A DNA stretch of 54,385 nt from Halorubrum ezzemoulense DSM 17463 (GCF_002114285.1 NZ_NEDJ01000017.1:1-54385); one strand, 5' to 3'. Numbered from the stretch's first letter, positions 8,806 through 19,022 are shown. The notes: generated by a model not told the origin, from the sequence alone. Translations and numbers: made by a program.

Positions 8806-9480
8806 ATGTCCGAGATCGAGTTCACTCCAAAACTCAAAGCAATCACCAGTACACTCATTCAAATGTATCGCGATCGAGGGGGTCCTATCAGGGGAAAGGC
8901 TATCGCCCAGCATACCGATGTAGACCTAGGGAAAATTCATACCCGGTTGTTGGAGCTGAAAATGCTCAATTTAGTCGAACAGGAATCAAGTAGAAGAGGA
9001 GGGTACGTCCCTACAGAGCAAGCCATATCGAGGGTGGATGGGACTTCAACGATCTCAGAGAAGTCACCGGACCCAGATCAACTCGAGTTGACATCGTCGC
9101 AGACGCGAATTCTCTCGGCGCTGATTAATCGATACATCAACGGACTTGGAGTGTCAAAAGAGGATCTCGCGATTGTGGTTAGTCGAAACCCAGAGAAGAT
9201 TCGTAGCCAGATGCAGAGTCTGAAGGCACTCCAGTTGGTTGAGGAATCCGGTCAAGGATATATTCCAAAAGGGGGAGCGTACGAGCAGATCGACGTCTCT
9301 CCCAGAAGCGGTCAGGACACGCGACAAACCACTGATACCGAGGTGTACAACTCAAACAGTACTGATGAAACGAGGGTATACCACGAGCGTTCTGACCGAG
9401 ATGGGATGTGCTCGCAGTGCGGTGACCGGATTGCGAACGACGAAGCCAAATACTGTCCGTCCTGTGGTGCTGAATTGTAA
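8806..9480 (+). CDS. Tandem winged-helix protein with phospho-motif and zinc-ribbon tail
   Basis: 224 residues. Two winged-helix domains in tandem (about 5-70 and 88-155) follow the pattern of haloarchaeal Rrf2-like regulators: a helix-turn-helix around RGKAIAQHTDVDLGKI or SKEDLAIVVSRNPEKI, then Q/R-x-L-x-x-L-x-L-V-E and a GGYVPT-type wing. The linker holds two tail motifs, DTEVY and ETRVY. The C-terminus is a zinc ribbon (CSQCG...YCPSCG). A TATA-like TTTTTATGAT lies about 28 bases ahead of the ATG, as expected for a leaderless transcript. It is probably a DNA-binding client of the island's kinase/FHA network. The target genes are unknown. Confidence 0.8.
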   Translation: MSEIEFTPKLKAITSTLIQMYRDRGGPIRGKAIAQHTDVDLGKIHTRLLELKMLNLVEQESSRRGGYVPTEQAISRVDGTSTISEKSPDPDQLELTSSQTRILSALINRYINGLGVSKEDLAIVVSRNPEKIRSQMQSLKALQLVEESGQGYIPKGGAYEQIDVSPRSGQDTRQTTDTEVYNSNSTDETRVYHERSDRDGMCSQCGDRIANDEAKYCPSCGAEL

Positions 9481-9954
9481 CCTGCTTCAGCACTTCCCCA
9501 CTGACAGCCAGCGTGACGTACACCCACCCTTTGGGGTAGTTATTTGATATCTCTTTCGTATATATGGTCGTCTCAAAAATAGACTCTCATGTCGGTTGAG
9601 TCAGCTGGTTCGAATAGCTTTGAGAGCTGTTTCGGTAGCTGCCTTGGTAGACTCTTGCTGTTCAATACTGTATCTCGACTCCTGTATGGTGGACTCAACA
9701 CCCCTGACCAGTTTGTCAAGTCTGACTTTGTTTCTGTATCCGGTCAGTACAACAGAAGTTCTGTTCCCGGTTAGATCAGGATTATCTCTCAACCGTTTGC
9801 AATCATGTTAAATTTGATACTGGTGGAGATTCCAGCGCTACTCCGCGTTCTTATCGTGTTAATACGGTGTATTCAGTAACAGTCTCTACTGATTTTACAG
9901 CGTGGATCGAGACCATTCACGACGGAGAACAGTTCGCTTATCCGGACAAAAGGC

Positions 9955-10107
9955 TACGCTCAGCGCTGGATAGCCGAAACTTCGTACTCGACGACGAAGC
10001 GCTCGCTCGGCGACGCCGTGCGAGCGTTGGGATGGTGTCGGCAGTTCTATGAAATTGTTTCCATGTTTGCCATCAGTAACATAGAAAAGCTCTGTGAGCC
10101 ACTCTAA
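9955..10107 (+). pseudogene. C-terminal scar of an IS5-type transposase
   Basis: One frame reads QRWIAETSYSTTKRSLGDAVRALGW and ends NIEKLCEPL-stop. This matches the glutamate-bearing C-terminal block of the transposase at 18160-18990 (QRSMTETVNSAVKRSLG...). Nothing of the remainder is left. The 470 bases before it (9481-9954) hold no gene I can defend. Confidence 0.65.
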
Positions 10108-10153
10108 CTACCATTCAGCAGATATTTAACAAAGCAAACAATAATAGATTCTA

Positions 10154-11383
10154 ATGACAAGGATGAGTGAGAAAGTTATCTGGCATTTCGAAACAGACGA
10201 GCAGATTCATCATTCACCAACGGTTGTTGGAGGTAGATCGTATTTTTCAGATGAAGAAGGGAATCTATATTCGGTTGATGTTGATAGCGGGACAGAGCAG
10301 TGGTGTTTCTCGGTCGATGAGTACGTACAAGGATCACCTGTGGTGGTGAACGGCATGGTTTACTTCGATACTTCGCATGGCCACACATACGCTGTAGATG
10401 CGAATACTGGCGTGGAGAAATGGCGTTATAGTGTTGGTTTTAACGGTAGATATACCGAACCTGCAGTCGCGGACGGTGTTGTATACACAGTAGCGGGGTC
10501 TACCTTTCGTCAACAAATCCACGCAATCGATGCTGACATGGGTCAGGTTTTGTGGACATTTGATCTAAGAGAGAACGACGATCGTGGAAGTGTCGGACAC
10601 CCGTTAAAAATAACAAATTCAATTCTTTATTTTATCAGTGATGGTGGCGTCCTCTATGCAGTTGATACAGAGACCGGAGAAATGAAATGGTCTTTAGACG
10701 GTTTTTATATATCCACGAACGAAACATCTTATCCAACGATAATTGATGGATATATTTACATCGGTTGCCATGATGGTTTATACAAAATCGGCACAAAAAA
10801 CAAAACATCGGTGTTCTCCCTCCTATCGACTTCAGCAGGTAAAATAAAGTGGTCGCACGAAGACGGGTGGTTTTTATCTCCCGTTACGACATCAAAAAGC
10901 ACGATTTATGCCACGGAAAAATTAGACGGTAAACTGTATGCATTTAAAACAAGTGGAGGGATTAAATGGCAGACAGCTCTGCCTGCACAGAGTATTTCGG
11001 CGCCTCGTTTAATTAACGGTAGAATATATGTTTCTAACAACTCTCATTTGATCGTTGTCGATGGAGATAGTGGGCAACAACTGGAAACAATAAAAATCTC
11101 ACGGTCACTAAAATTTGGGGCTCCAGTGATTAATAACGGTATTGCTTATATCGGGGGTTATGACGGCCTCCGCGCTGTAGATATAAATTCACAGCAAAGC
11201 TACTACGATCATATGGAAGAGTCAAGTTCAGACAATAGTGCGGATCATACTAAAAAATACGAGGAAGCTTCCAGCCCGGCAAATAAGGAGACAAATAATC
11301 TATTGTACTGCTCAGAATGTGGAAATTCGCTTTCTGAATACGAAACACCTCAGTACTGCCCAAGCTGCGGTGCAAATTTGTGA
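10154..11383 (+). CDS. PQQ/WD-like beta-propeller with zinc-ribbon tail
   Basis: 409 residues, mostly repeats of the type VYFxxxxGxLYAVDxxTGxxxWxF (for example SVDVDSGTEQW, AVDANTGVEKW, AVDTETGEMKW), about seven blades between residues 5 and 360. A linker with HTKKYEE follows, then a zinc ribbon (CSECG...CPSCG). There is no signal peptide, so it is cytosolic, unlike PQQ dehydrogenases or BamB, and no cofactor residues are apparent. TATTTAACAAAG lies about 27 bases before the ATG. It is visibly AT-rich. It is probably a protein-binding platform and shares its tail with four other propellers in the window. Confidence 0.85.
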   Translation: MTRMSEKVIWHFETDEQIHHSPTVVGGRSYFSDEEGNLYSVDVDSGTEQWCFSVDEYVQGSPVVVNGMVYFDTSHGHTYAVDANTGVEKWRYSVGFNGRYTEPAVADGVVYTVAGSTFRQQIHAIDADMGQVLWTFDLRENDDRGSVGHPLKITNSILYFISDGGVLYAVDTETGEMKWSLDGFYISTNETSYPTIIDGYIYIGCHDGLYKIGTKNKTSVFSLLSTSAGKIKWSHEDGWFLSPVTTSKSTIYATEKLDGKLYAFKTSGGIKWQTALPAQSISAPRLINGRIYVSNNSHLIVVDGDSGQQLETIKISRSLKFGAPVINNGIAYIGGYDGLRAVDINSQQSYYDHMEESSSDNSADHTKKYEEASSPANKETNNLLYCSECGNSLSEYETPQYCPSCGANL

Positions 11384-11439
11384 TTTTGTTGTAGAGGGAC
11401 CTGTATCCTAATCACGACAAATATTCATTTTTACTTGCC

Positions 11440-12290
11440 ATGTTTTGCCGCCGATTGACGACAGTCTCAGACGTTCTTACAGCGTTCTTTCGTCAGATTA
11501 ACCGGGAATTAGACCCCGTCTAGCAATCTGGCATCGCTAAGCAGCTTGTTCGGATGTGTCGAAACCTTACCAAACAGCAGGTTGACGACTCGGACGTACC
11601 CACCAGACCGGACGGCGCGATCGGGTAGGCCGAGTGGGTACAGATCGCGTTGATTCTGCACCGCGTCGAGCTCGAAAAGAGTCTCTGTGAGACGGAAGAT
11701 TCCCTCAACGAGATGCCCGGCGTCCTCGCCGTATTTGGACTTGACAAAGCATCGCAATACAGTTCGTTCTGCCGGTGGGAACACAAGTATCGAATGCGTG
11801 AACTCCCCTGCCTACTCCGATCTTCGGCGGAGCAGGCGGGCTGGAGTGGTGAAGCTATAATTGACGCGAGTGGCTTCCAGCGTGACCAAACCAGCTACCA
11901 CTACCGCGACCGCGCGAACTACTTGTTTCAGTCGCTGAAGACGGTGACCTTGACCGTCATCAACTCACTAACAATAAAAGACGTTCAGTTCACGACACAG
12001 AAGGCGTGGGACGGCCATACCGGGATACAGGCCTTCCGCGTTCCGGCGGAAGACGTACAACGTTCTGTCTGCCGACGCAAACTACTCGGGGGGAGAAGTT
12101 CATAAAGAGTGTCGCTGTAAATCAACGCGACCGTTGATTGAACACCGAGAACGAACCCCGTTACAGAAGGCGCACAAGGCACGGATGAACGAAGACCACA
12201 ATCAGCGCTGGATATACCGGGCGGTCCGCTCCGAACACCGCTGGATCCAGCCGACGAGTGGAGGCAACACACCCCCGTCCTCGTGAGGTC
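11440..12290 (+). mobile_element. IS5-family insertion sequence, copy 2 (decayed)
   Basis: The same element as at 7257-8195 in the opposite orientation. Its left end contains TTGACGACAGTCTCAGACG, matching the right end of copy 1. The right end is degenerate and I cannot place it exactly. It inserted between the propeller gene at 10.2-11.4 kb and the broken propeller gene at 12.5 kb. Confidence 0.6.
11553..12285 (+). pseudogene. IS5-family transposase, multiply disrupted
   Basis: It can be followed from MCRNLTKQQVDDSDVPTRPDG through a stop codon (TAG), then the IDASGFQRDQTSYHYRDR block, a frameshift near 12055 and the segment KAHKARMNEDHNQRW. After that the homology ends. It is beyond repair. 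Confidence 0.8.
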
Positions 12291-12461
12291 GACGATGGGG
12301 TTCACTGCGCGATCAGCACCAAGATAATGACGGCCAGAATATCATCGTTCAGCAAAATAGCGATAGTCCTGAGGTCGTGACGCCTTAGAGAATTAACGCC
12401 TGAATACGCGCCGACCAGTATCGCGATGGTGCGCGTACCGATATCCGTGTCTTCAGGCGAT

Positions 12462-13808
12462 TTACAGCGGTTTGCCGCACTGTGAACAGTATCTGCCGTC
12501 CGGAATCTTCCTCAGGTCAGCTCCACAGTGAGTACAGAATTTGGCGCTAAACTCAGCGTTGGAAGACCGCTCTAACGAGTGTGTTCCCCACTGTGATGTC
12601 GTACTCGACAGGCCATCTTCGTCGGTTCCCTCGAATAACTTTGTGGGCGAAGAGTCAGCCGAGGCCTGCTCGTGAGGTACGGAGACGCGTTCGTCGACCA
12701 CTCGAGTGTCTGTCGTTCGTTCGTCATGGTGTCCGAGAGTACCCAGAAGGACTCTCGAACCATGGCTGTCGACGTCGGGCGAATCCGCTGCGATCGCGTA
12801 CACTGTACCGTCTTGTCCTCCGACATAGACAGTCCCGTCTTTCACAGTCGGAGCGGACCGTATTTGATCGCCTGTTCCGACCGATCAGTTCTCCGTACCA
12901 GTCGCTGGGTCGACCGCATACAACTGTTTGTCCCAGCTTCCGACGTACACTGTCGATCCTGCGACCGCCGGTGACGAAGATAGGGTATTATCCGTTTCGA
13001 ACTGCCACAACTGCTCACCAGCCCCTGCGTCGATCGCTTCGAGGAACACTCCTGTCCCGACATACACTGTATTATCGGCAACCGTCGGTGAGCTTCGGAT
13101 TCCGCCTGCTCCTGGATTATAACACCACTGTCGAGTCCCGGTTCGGGCATCGATTGCGTACACCCCTCTCGAGCCACTGCCGACGTATACCGTTCCGTCA
13201 ACGACTGAGGGTGAGGACCGGACCTGGTCGTGTGCATCAAACGCCCATCGGTGCTCCCCCGTCGCCGTGTCGAGTGCGTACACGTGGCCGTCGTCACAGC
13301 CGATGTAGACAGTGTCGTCAACCACCGTTGGTGACGAATTAACACCGTCTTCGAACACCTGCGTCCACCGCTGAGATCCAGACGCCCGGTCCACTGCGTA
13401 GAATCGGCTGCCACCCTCCTCAGAGAGGTCAACGTCGCCGACAAACACTGTGTCCTCAGAGAGAGTCGCAGACTCCCAAAGCGTATTCTACAGTTCGAAT
13501 GTCCAGTTCAAACTCCCCGTACGTGCGTCAACCGCAAGTAGCCACCCGGCCGATAACTCGGACACGGAGAAGTAAACCACACCGTCGACCACAGCCGGTG
13601 AGGAACTTTTGAAGGTACCATGAAATATCTCTTCTCGGTCTGTGACATCGAATTCCCACTCTCGCTGGCCTGTACTCGCCTACAACGGGGAAAGGTACCC
13701 AGCATCGTCGCCGACGTACACCGTGTTATTAATGATGGTCGGTGAAGTATCTACGTCACCATCGGCGGTAAAGCGCCACTGTTCACTACCAGGTAAACTG
13801 GGATTCAT
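12462..13808 (-). pseudogene. PQQ-like beta-propeller with zinc-ribbon tail, three in-frame stops
   Basis: One uninterrupted frame of 449 codons encodes a propeller of about seven blades, TKLFEGTDED and DTRVV motif sites and a zinc ribbon (CTHCG...CSQCG). It contains three stop codons: TAG in YLSPL-stop-ASTG, TAG in FEL-stop-NTLWES, and TGA in TGTEN-stop-SVGTG. The sister repeats suggest Asp or a similar residue, Gln or Trp, and Trp at these points. No frameshift has accumulated, so the loss is recent or the stops are tolerated. An AT-rich TATATATATCTAAAAATT precedes the start codon. Confidence 0.85.
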
Positions 13809-14121
13809 AACACACATATATATCTAAAAATTAAAACTCCTGTTCGTTGAGCTGCACATCGCGGTAGTCTGCCTCGAACCGCTGATCGACAGAACTCTCG
13901 TGGGCACGATATTATATCGAATGAAGTTGGCATCCGTGTGATGATTTGCTGCGAAACAATACTGGAAGTACAGCGGATTGGCGTGGAATATCCAGTCTGC
14001 CATCGACAGTAGATTGTGGAGGGATTGTCGGATTCACTCCCTCGGTTAAGCGCGGTTTTTTTGTAGAAAGATAGGGGATTGGATTGAATCACTGTGGTGA
14101 CTGCGCTACTCAAGACTCACG

Positions 14122-14538
14122 CTACATGGTGTACACCCGCGCTGCCTGGCGAATGAGTGCCTCGTGAGGATCCACGGCGGATCGACGAGTCACGAGTTGG
14201 TCGACGGCAGCCTCCAATCCGATATCATCGGCGAGGGCAAGCGCCGTTGCAGCCACGGCTGGACTGCGTGAGGCACCTGCCGAACAGTGGACGAGAAGTG
14301 ACTCGTCAGTCTGGAGCACCGACAACACATGGGAGACTGCCTGTTCGAATCGCTCCAAGTCGTTTTGCGGTCCATCCAGCATTGGGACAGTCACAACCGT
14401 CACATCCGCGGGATATCCACCAGCAGGCGCACCCCTGATTACCGAGACGATGGTCGTGATGCCCCGTTCGTACAGTCGCTCCGTCGCTCCAGCATCATCG
14501 ACAGTCCCAACAAACAGTCCCTCCGCGACTTCATCCAT
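14122..14538 (-). CDS. Dual-specificity protein phosphatase
   Basis: 138 residues with the complete CX5R signature HCSAGASRS (about 84-92). The general-acid aspartate is probably in the VPMLDGP segment (about 51-57), and the family fold begins directly at the N-terminus (EGLFVGTVDDA). It removes phosphate from Tyr/Ser/Thr residues in the cytosol. It lies nine bases after the broken SIMPL gene on the same strand, so both probably formed one transcript. In this setting it could be an additional phosphatase of the kinase network, but it lacks the zinc-ribbon tail. Confidence 0.85.
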   Translation of the reverse strand: MDEVAEGLFVGTVDDAGATERLYERGITTIVSVIRGAPAGGYPADVTVVTVPMLDGPQNDLERFEQAVSHVLSVLQTDESLLVHCSAGASRSPAVAATALALADDIGLEAAVDQLVTRRSAVDPHEALIRQAARVYTM

Positions 14539-14547
14539 CGTATCAGA

Positions 14548-15161
14548 TCACTCTACACTCAGTTCATAGACGACGGTGACGCGCTCAGACACAGCGATTG
14601 GTGTCGGCTGGAGATCGGTATCGGATGTTGCCCCAAGCGCTTCATCGACGAGACTGTCCATGCCTGAACGCTCTTCAGTCGTTGTCGCCTCTTGAACCTC
14701 TGCAACCGTGTACCCATCAGCAGCTGCCATGTGTCGGCTTTCTCGCGAGCGCGCTCCATCACCGTCTCAAGTACAGTATCTTGGTGGTGCTGGCGCGTTT
14801 CGTCATGAAGATGGAACTCGATGGATTGGATTTGCCCCCCAGCGTCCGTTACCTCCTCGACGACCGCCCCAGCCTGCTCTAGGAGACAGTCGATCTGGAT
14901 GTGCGCCTTCGCATAGTATTCGGCATCAGACGGCGGGTCAAACAGTTCGTCCACATGTTGTACCTGCAAGTCAACTGTCCCCACACGATCAGCCGACACA
15001 GTGGTGATCGACTCCTAGAGCGTCGCTGTGCGATCGCTTGTAATGGCGCGAGCGTCACTCAGTGTGTCACCGTCGCCGACGATCCGTGCCTCGACCGTTG
15101 CGGGCTCGGGGGGTACTTCACTCCGGCCGACTGCATCAGAGGTGATTGTTTGAGAGCACAT
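14548..15161 (-). pseudogene. SIMPL (DUF541) domain protein, broken
   Basis: From MCSQTITSDAVGRSEVPPEPATVEARI the frame runs through a TAG stop in TATL-stop-ESITTVSADRV, on through YYAKAHIQIDC and QSIEFHLHDE, and is frameshifted near 14730. It then continues in another frame as AAADGYTVAEVQEATTTEE to the C-terminal VTVVYELSVE. That is the layout of SIMPL-domain proteins, which in other organisms are exported or linked to kinase signalling and stress. No signal peptide is seen, as in other haloarchaeal members. Confidence 0.78.
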
Positions 15162-15290
15162 ACACGTCACACTAGTGAGAGTAAGAGTCCATTAGTGTTC
15201 GTCAGACAATAAGTGGCGCCTGAACGTCGATTAGTGTAATGAGTACCTACTACAGCAAGTGTGATTGGATCTCGGTGGAGAAGTCACCGA

Positions 15291-15632
15291 TCACGAATCG
15301 AATATCTTGGTGGTGGTGTCGTTGATGCTTCCCCCGTCGTGTTGATTTAGTTCGGTACGGACGTCGTCCTCTCGCCGATACACAATCTGCCGAACTTCAC
15401 GCACAACTTGATCTCCATCCAACACCATCATTTCACTCTCTGAAAGTTGGTCGTCTATCATCCCATAGAGGATGACTTCCATCATCCCGAGGATGTACTC
15501 TGTCGAAGGCGGACCCTGACCAGTCTCAGCAAGCCCAAGATCGACGAGTTCCGTAACCAACTCATCAGCAGCCATCTCTAATTCGCCCCGTAGTTCGGGC
15601 TCCATTCTGTTCGGGTGTTGGATCGTGTACAT
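15291..15632 (-). CDS. Small helical protein ending in TTTKIFDS
   Basis: About 113 residues from the ATG at 15632 (an alternative ATG lies at 15605). The longer upstream extension is not protein-like, and TTAATA just before 15632 could be promoter sequence. The body is acidic and helical (ELRGELEMAADELVTELVDLG...). The very C-terminus is NDTTTKIFDS, an instance of the shared T-K-[ILV]-[FY] motif without a zinc ribbon. The fold is unrecognised. It is a plausible minimal client of the FHA/kinase system. Confidence 0.62.
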   Translation of the reverse strand: MYTIQHPNRMEPELRGELEMAADELVTELVDLGLAETGQGPPSTEYILGMMEVILYGMIDDQLSESEMMVLDGDQVVREVRQIVYRREDDVRTELNQHDGGSINDTTTKIFDS

Positions 15633-15900
15633 ATTAAGGTACTGCGCAGGGCTTGCGCGACTCCCTGGGGATACAGCGACACGACTCCGGGGGCTCACAT
15701 CACCCACCCATCCACACGAATCAAGCACTACAGTGGTTTGCGGATAAAACCATTCTCGGAGACACAGATCCACCACTTACGCCCACCCCCTGCCAGCCGT
15801 GAGCAGAGTTGGCGGGATGCGATATCCCTCGACATGCCAAGCCAGTCGCGGTGTTCAGATAAGGATTGAAAGGTGAGGCGGTGCGTTTTCAAAGTGATTC

Positions 15901-16536
15901 ATGCCCGAAAACGACCGCCTCAACGGCTGTTTAGACGAGATCAACTTAGAGTCTGTGGAGCGAGAGGCAACACCGCGGCTGTTGATGAAGCTCAGTATTC
16001 AGCTTCATTTGTCTGGATTATCGCTTTCGAATACTGTTTCATTTCTTGAGATATTTGGTGTTGATCGGGTTCGTTCCACCGTCCATAACTGGGTTCACAA
16101 GGCCGATCTACAGCCGGAATCTAGTCGGAGCCCGAATCACGTCGCGGTCGATGAGACTGTGATTCGACTTGACGATGAACAATATTGGCTGTACGCTGCT
16201 GTCGATCCCCAATCAAACGATCTGCTCCATACACAGCTTGAACCAACGACAAATAACGCTCTGGCAGATCGGTTTTTCGCTGATCTCCGTGACAAACACG
16301 ACATAGATGACGCAACAGTTCTCGTAGACGGATCAGCTTCACTTCAGCGAGCCTGTCGCAAACACGACCTCGATTTCAGATACGAACGACATGGAAATCG
16401 GAACAGCGTCGAACGTGTCTTTCGTGAAATAAAACGTCGAACTACTAGTTTCTCAAACTGTTTTAGCAACGCCGAAGCAGAAACTGCTGACGAGTGGCTC
16501 AGATCGTTCGCTTTCGCATGGAATCAGCTTATCTGA
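15901..16536 (+). CDS. IS6-family transposase
   Basis: A complete 211-residue DDE transposase of the haloarchaeal IS6 group. It has an N-terminal helix-turn-helix-like segment (about 30-70), the first aspartate in VAVDETVIR (about 81-89), the second in VLVDGSASL, and the glutamate in GNRNSVERVFREIKRRT. It sits between two island genes. I could not identify clear terminal inverted repeats on either side, so the element borders are left open. Confidence 0.88.
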   Translation: MPENDRLNGCLDEINLESVEREATPRLLMKLSIQLHLSGLSLSNTVSFLEIFGVDRVRSTVHNWVHKADLQPESSRSPNHVAVDETVIRLDDEQYWLYAAVDPQSNDLLHTQLEPTTNNALADRFFADLRDKHDIDDATVLVDGSASLQRACRKHDLDFRYERHGNRNSVERVFREIKRRTTSFSNCFSNAEAETADEWLRSFAFAWNQLI

Positions 16537-16605
16537 ACACTACGAAGCCAGTACGGACAAAAGTTATAGGATAAACAAATTGTACTGTCTACAGAGTCAA
16601 CTCGT

Positions 16606-17652
16606 ATGGTAACAGATCTCGACCGTGCTGAGACACTGAAAGAACAGGCTGGCGATGAGCTTCCTGACAGTGATGTTCAGACACTCATCGAACTGCTCGA
16701 TAGCGACGACGAGGAGGCTCAGGGTGTCGCAGCGAAGGCATTGAGGTCTCACTCGAAAGATCACGCCGCGGAGCTCCAAGAGTACGCCACAACGATCCGC
16801 TCTCGGGTCACTGACCCGGACCAAGATTCCACACGGCAGTCATACCTCGGTGAAACGATCAGCCAGATAGGGCTCATCGACCCCGAGGAGGTGGTCCCGA
16901 TTGCGGAGACGCTGTTCGAGTTTACGATGAAACCGTGGCGGTTTTTCAGTTACACTGATGCCCTCGTTGCGGCAGCCGCCGAACATAATGAGGTCCTCGA
17001 GTTCCTCAGATCACAGACAGACAGCGACTCCAAGCCCGAACGAAACAACGCACAGTATGTACTCTCCCGAGTCGCCGATGACGCACCCGACCGGCTCACT
17101 CCATACCTACAAGAGTTCGTCGATGTGATCAATGATGACTCTGAATATCTGAAGATCCGGGGCCACGCAGCGAAGACGTACGGGCTAGCAGCCACAGACT
17201 CAACAAGCGTCCGCCCCGCAGGTGACGCATTGGCGACGCTCCTGGACTCGCGTGAGTCGACCGCAGTGAAAGGCGCGCTCACAGCACTCGCTCCAATCAT
17301 CGACCACCCATCGATGGAGTTGGCACCCCACCGCTTCGAAGATCGGATCGAAGTCCTATCCGATGGTGGTGATCCCGAGATCATACTGTTCTCCGAGGAT
17401 AAAGCACGCGTTGAGACAGTCCAGGAGTATCTCTCAGAGCAAACGGGGACACAGACGACAGCGAACGGCGGCAGTGAGACTCGAGTGTTCAACGGATCCG
17501 AGACAACCGAGCAGACAGCCACAGCCACACAGAACCAGACTGCCGACACGAGTGACTCCTCAAGCGTATCGTTTTGTCCCAACTGTGGTGAAAATCTCAG
17601 TCAGTGGTCTGACCCCGCATTTTGCTCCGGATGTGGGTTCGAGTTCTCCTGA
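16606..17652 (+). CDS. HEAT-repeat protein with phospho-motif and zinc-ribbon tail
   Basis: 348 residues. Residues about 20-270 form helical repeats of HEAT type (VAAKALRSHSKDHAAEL, VKGALTALAPIIDH and others) suited to protein binding. A low-complexity T/N/Q-rich linker carries ETRVFNG (about 290). The C-terminus is a zinc ribbon, FCPNCGENL...FCSGCGFEF. It starts at the ATG 69 bases after the IS6 transposase. One of three HEAT proteins here with the same tail. No enzymatic motif is present. It is probably a cytosolic scaffold or adaptor. Confidence 0.82.
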   Translation: MVTDLDRAETLKEQAGDELPDSDVQTLIELLDSDDEEAQGVAAKALRSHSKDHAAELQEYATTIRSRVTDPDQDSTRQSYLGETISQIGLIDPEEVVPIAETLFEFTMKPWRFFSYTDALVAAAAEHNEVLEFLRSQTDSDSKPERNNAQYVLSRVADDAPDRLTPYLQEFVDVINDDSEYLKIRGHAAKTYGLAATDSTSVRPAGDALATLLDSRESTAVKGALTALAPIIDHPSMELAPHRFEDRIEVLSDGGDPEIILFSEDKARVETVQEYLSEQTGTQTTANGGSETRVFNGSETTEQTATATQNQTADTSDSSSVSFCPNCGENLSQWSDPAFCSGCGFEFS

Positions 17653-18082
17653 TGTCAAGTAGTTCTCCGACGATCTCCCTGAGACCCACGTAGGAACAAT
17701 TTCCAAGGAATGTCGGCGGAGAGTGGTTTTATCACCAGTTATTGAATTATTGGGCATACGATGCCTGTGGAGTGTCCACACTGTAATTGGCCGCAAGAAT
17801 ACTGTAACTGCGGTCAAGACTTTTCTATCTCATCCGATGAACAATCTGCCACCCCGCAGAATGACGAGTGTCCTGTCTGCGGGTGGCCGCCTGAATACTG
17901 TAACTCCCCTCGCAATCAACGGAAGGTGACTCAGACGTCTGTTCTACCAGTGGTGAGCCTGAAACCAAGTGTCAGTGTGAGACTGGCAGATCCCAGACGA
18001 CTGAGCTCTACTCGCAGGAGTCCTCAACGACAGCACTGTATCAACCAGCCCCTAGCGACGAACAGATGGAATCCACTCAAAA

Positions 18083-19022
18083 GGCTGTGTTGAATCGCCA
18101 TACGGCAGCGAGGTAGGCCACTAAATCAAAGGAGTTGAAGCGGGAAGATTCGGTTGCCTATGACACAAATCTCCCGCTTCATCGGGGAAGTTGTGCCGGT
18201 TGCTCAAAGAGTTACTGGCGGTGGAGGCGAATCCGCCGCCCCGGACGGTGGCGGCGGATTCGCCGACTACGCACTCGTTTCCCTCCATTGTCTCCGGATT
18301 TACCTCGATACGTCATACCGCATGACGATCGACCTGCTCAAAGAGATGCCACAAATAACGGGGGAGATCGGCCTCAGCGCGGCCGATCTCCCCACGCCGT
18401 CCACGTTGTGTAAGGCGTTCGACCGGATCAGCATGAGCGTCTGTCGAGTGCTGCTGCGTCAGTCGGCGCAGCTGCACGATCTCTCTGAACACGCTGCGAT
18501 CGACGCCACATTCTACGACCGCTCACCAGCAAGCCGCCACTACTGCCAGCGAATCAGCTACCGCGTTCAGAAGTTGAAAGTCACGAAACTCGTCGATACA
18601 GCGTCTCAAGCCGTCCTTGACGTTCACTGCTCAACAAATCGGGAAGGAAGTGACGCAGACCTCGCAGAGCAGATCGCCCGCCAGAACGCGGGCGATCTGC
18701 GGTCTCTCGCGGCCGATAAGGGCTACGACAAGCAATCGCTCCGCGAAGGTCTGCGTGAGCTCGGGATCAGACCGCTGATCAAGCACCGCATCTTCGCTCC
18801 GTACGACCACGCGCACAACGCCAGAATCGACGATAACCGCTACAATCAGCGCTCGATGACCGAAACCGTGAACTCGGCTGTCAAGCGCTCGCTCGGCTTC
18901 GCCGTGCGAGCGCGGTCGTGGTTCCGTGAGTTCCGTGAGATCGCGCTGATGTGTGTCGTCTATAACATCAAACGCTTCGTCAAACAGTGAATCTCTCCGC
19001 CTTACAGCGATTCAACACAGCC
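18083..19022 (+). mobile_element. IS5-type insertion sequence, complete, with 8-bp target duplication
   Basis: 940 bases with perfect 16-bp terminal inverted repeats (GGCTGTGTTGAATCGC at the left, its complement at the right). The flanking direct repeat ACTCAAAA stands at 18075-18082 and 19023-19030. It carries one intact transposase. A degraded copy lies at 43802-44718. The clean ends and duplication mean a recent insertion. Confidence 0.93.
18160..18990 (+). CDS. IS5-type DDE transposase, intact
   Basis: 276 residues from the ATG at 18160 (a TTG two codons upstream is possible). The N-terminal part contains the glycine-rich GGGGESAAPDGGGGFADYAL segment common in this haloarchaeal group. 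The catalytic residues lie in AIDATFYDR, LAADKGYDKQ and SMTETVNSAVKRSLG. It acts on the 16-bp inverted repeats of its own element. Confidence 0.93.
   Translation: MTQISRFIGEVVPVAQRVTGGGGESAAPDGGGGFADYALVSLHCLRIYLDTSYRMTIDLLKEMPQITGEIGLSAADLPTPSTLCKAFDRISMSVCRVLLRQSAQLHDLSEHAAIDATFYDRSPASRHYCQRISYRVQKLKVTKLVDTASQAVLDVHCSTNREGSDADLAEQIARQNAGDLRSLAADKGYDKQSLREGLRELGIRPLIKHRIFAPYDHAHNARIDDNRYNQRSMTETVNSAVKRSLGFAVRARSWFREFREIALMCVVYNIKRFVKQ

Noticed and set aside
9601-9792. 63-codon minus-strand ORF with a helical end
   Set aside because: It has a TTG start and no homology, motif or promoter, and sits among IS debris. Not enough support.
12462-13808. Stop-codon readthrough or recoding (amber) in the propeller gene
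   Set aside because: The three stops are two TAG and one TGA, not one codon type. TAG is also used as the normal stop in neighbours such as 33825 and 50282. Ordinary decay explains it better.
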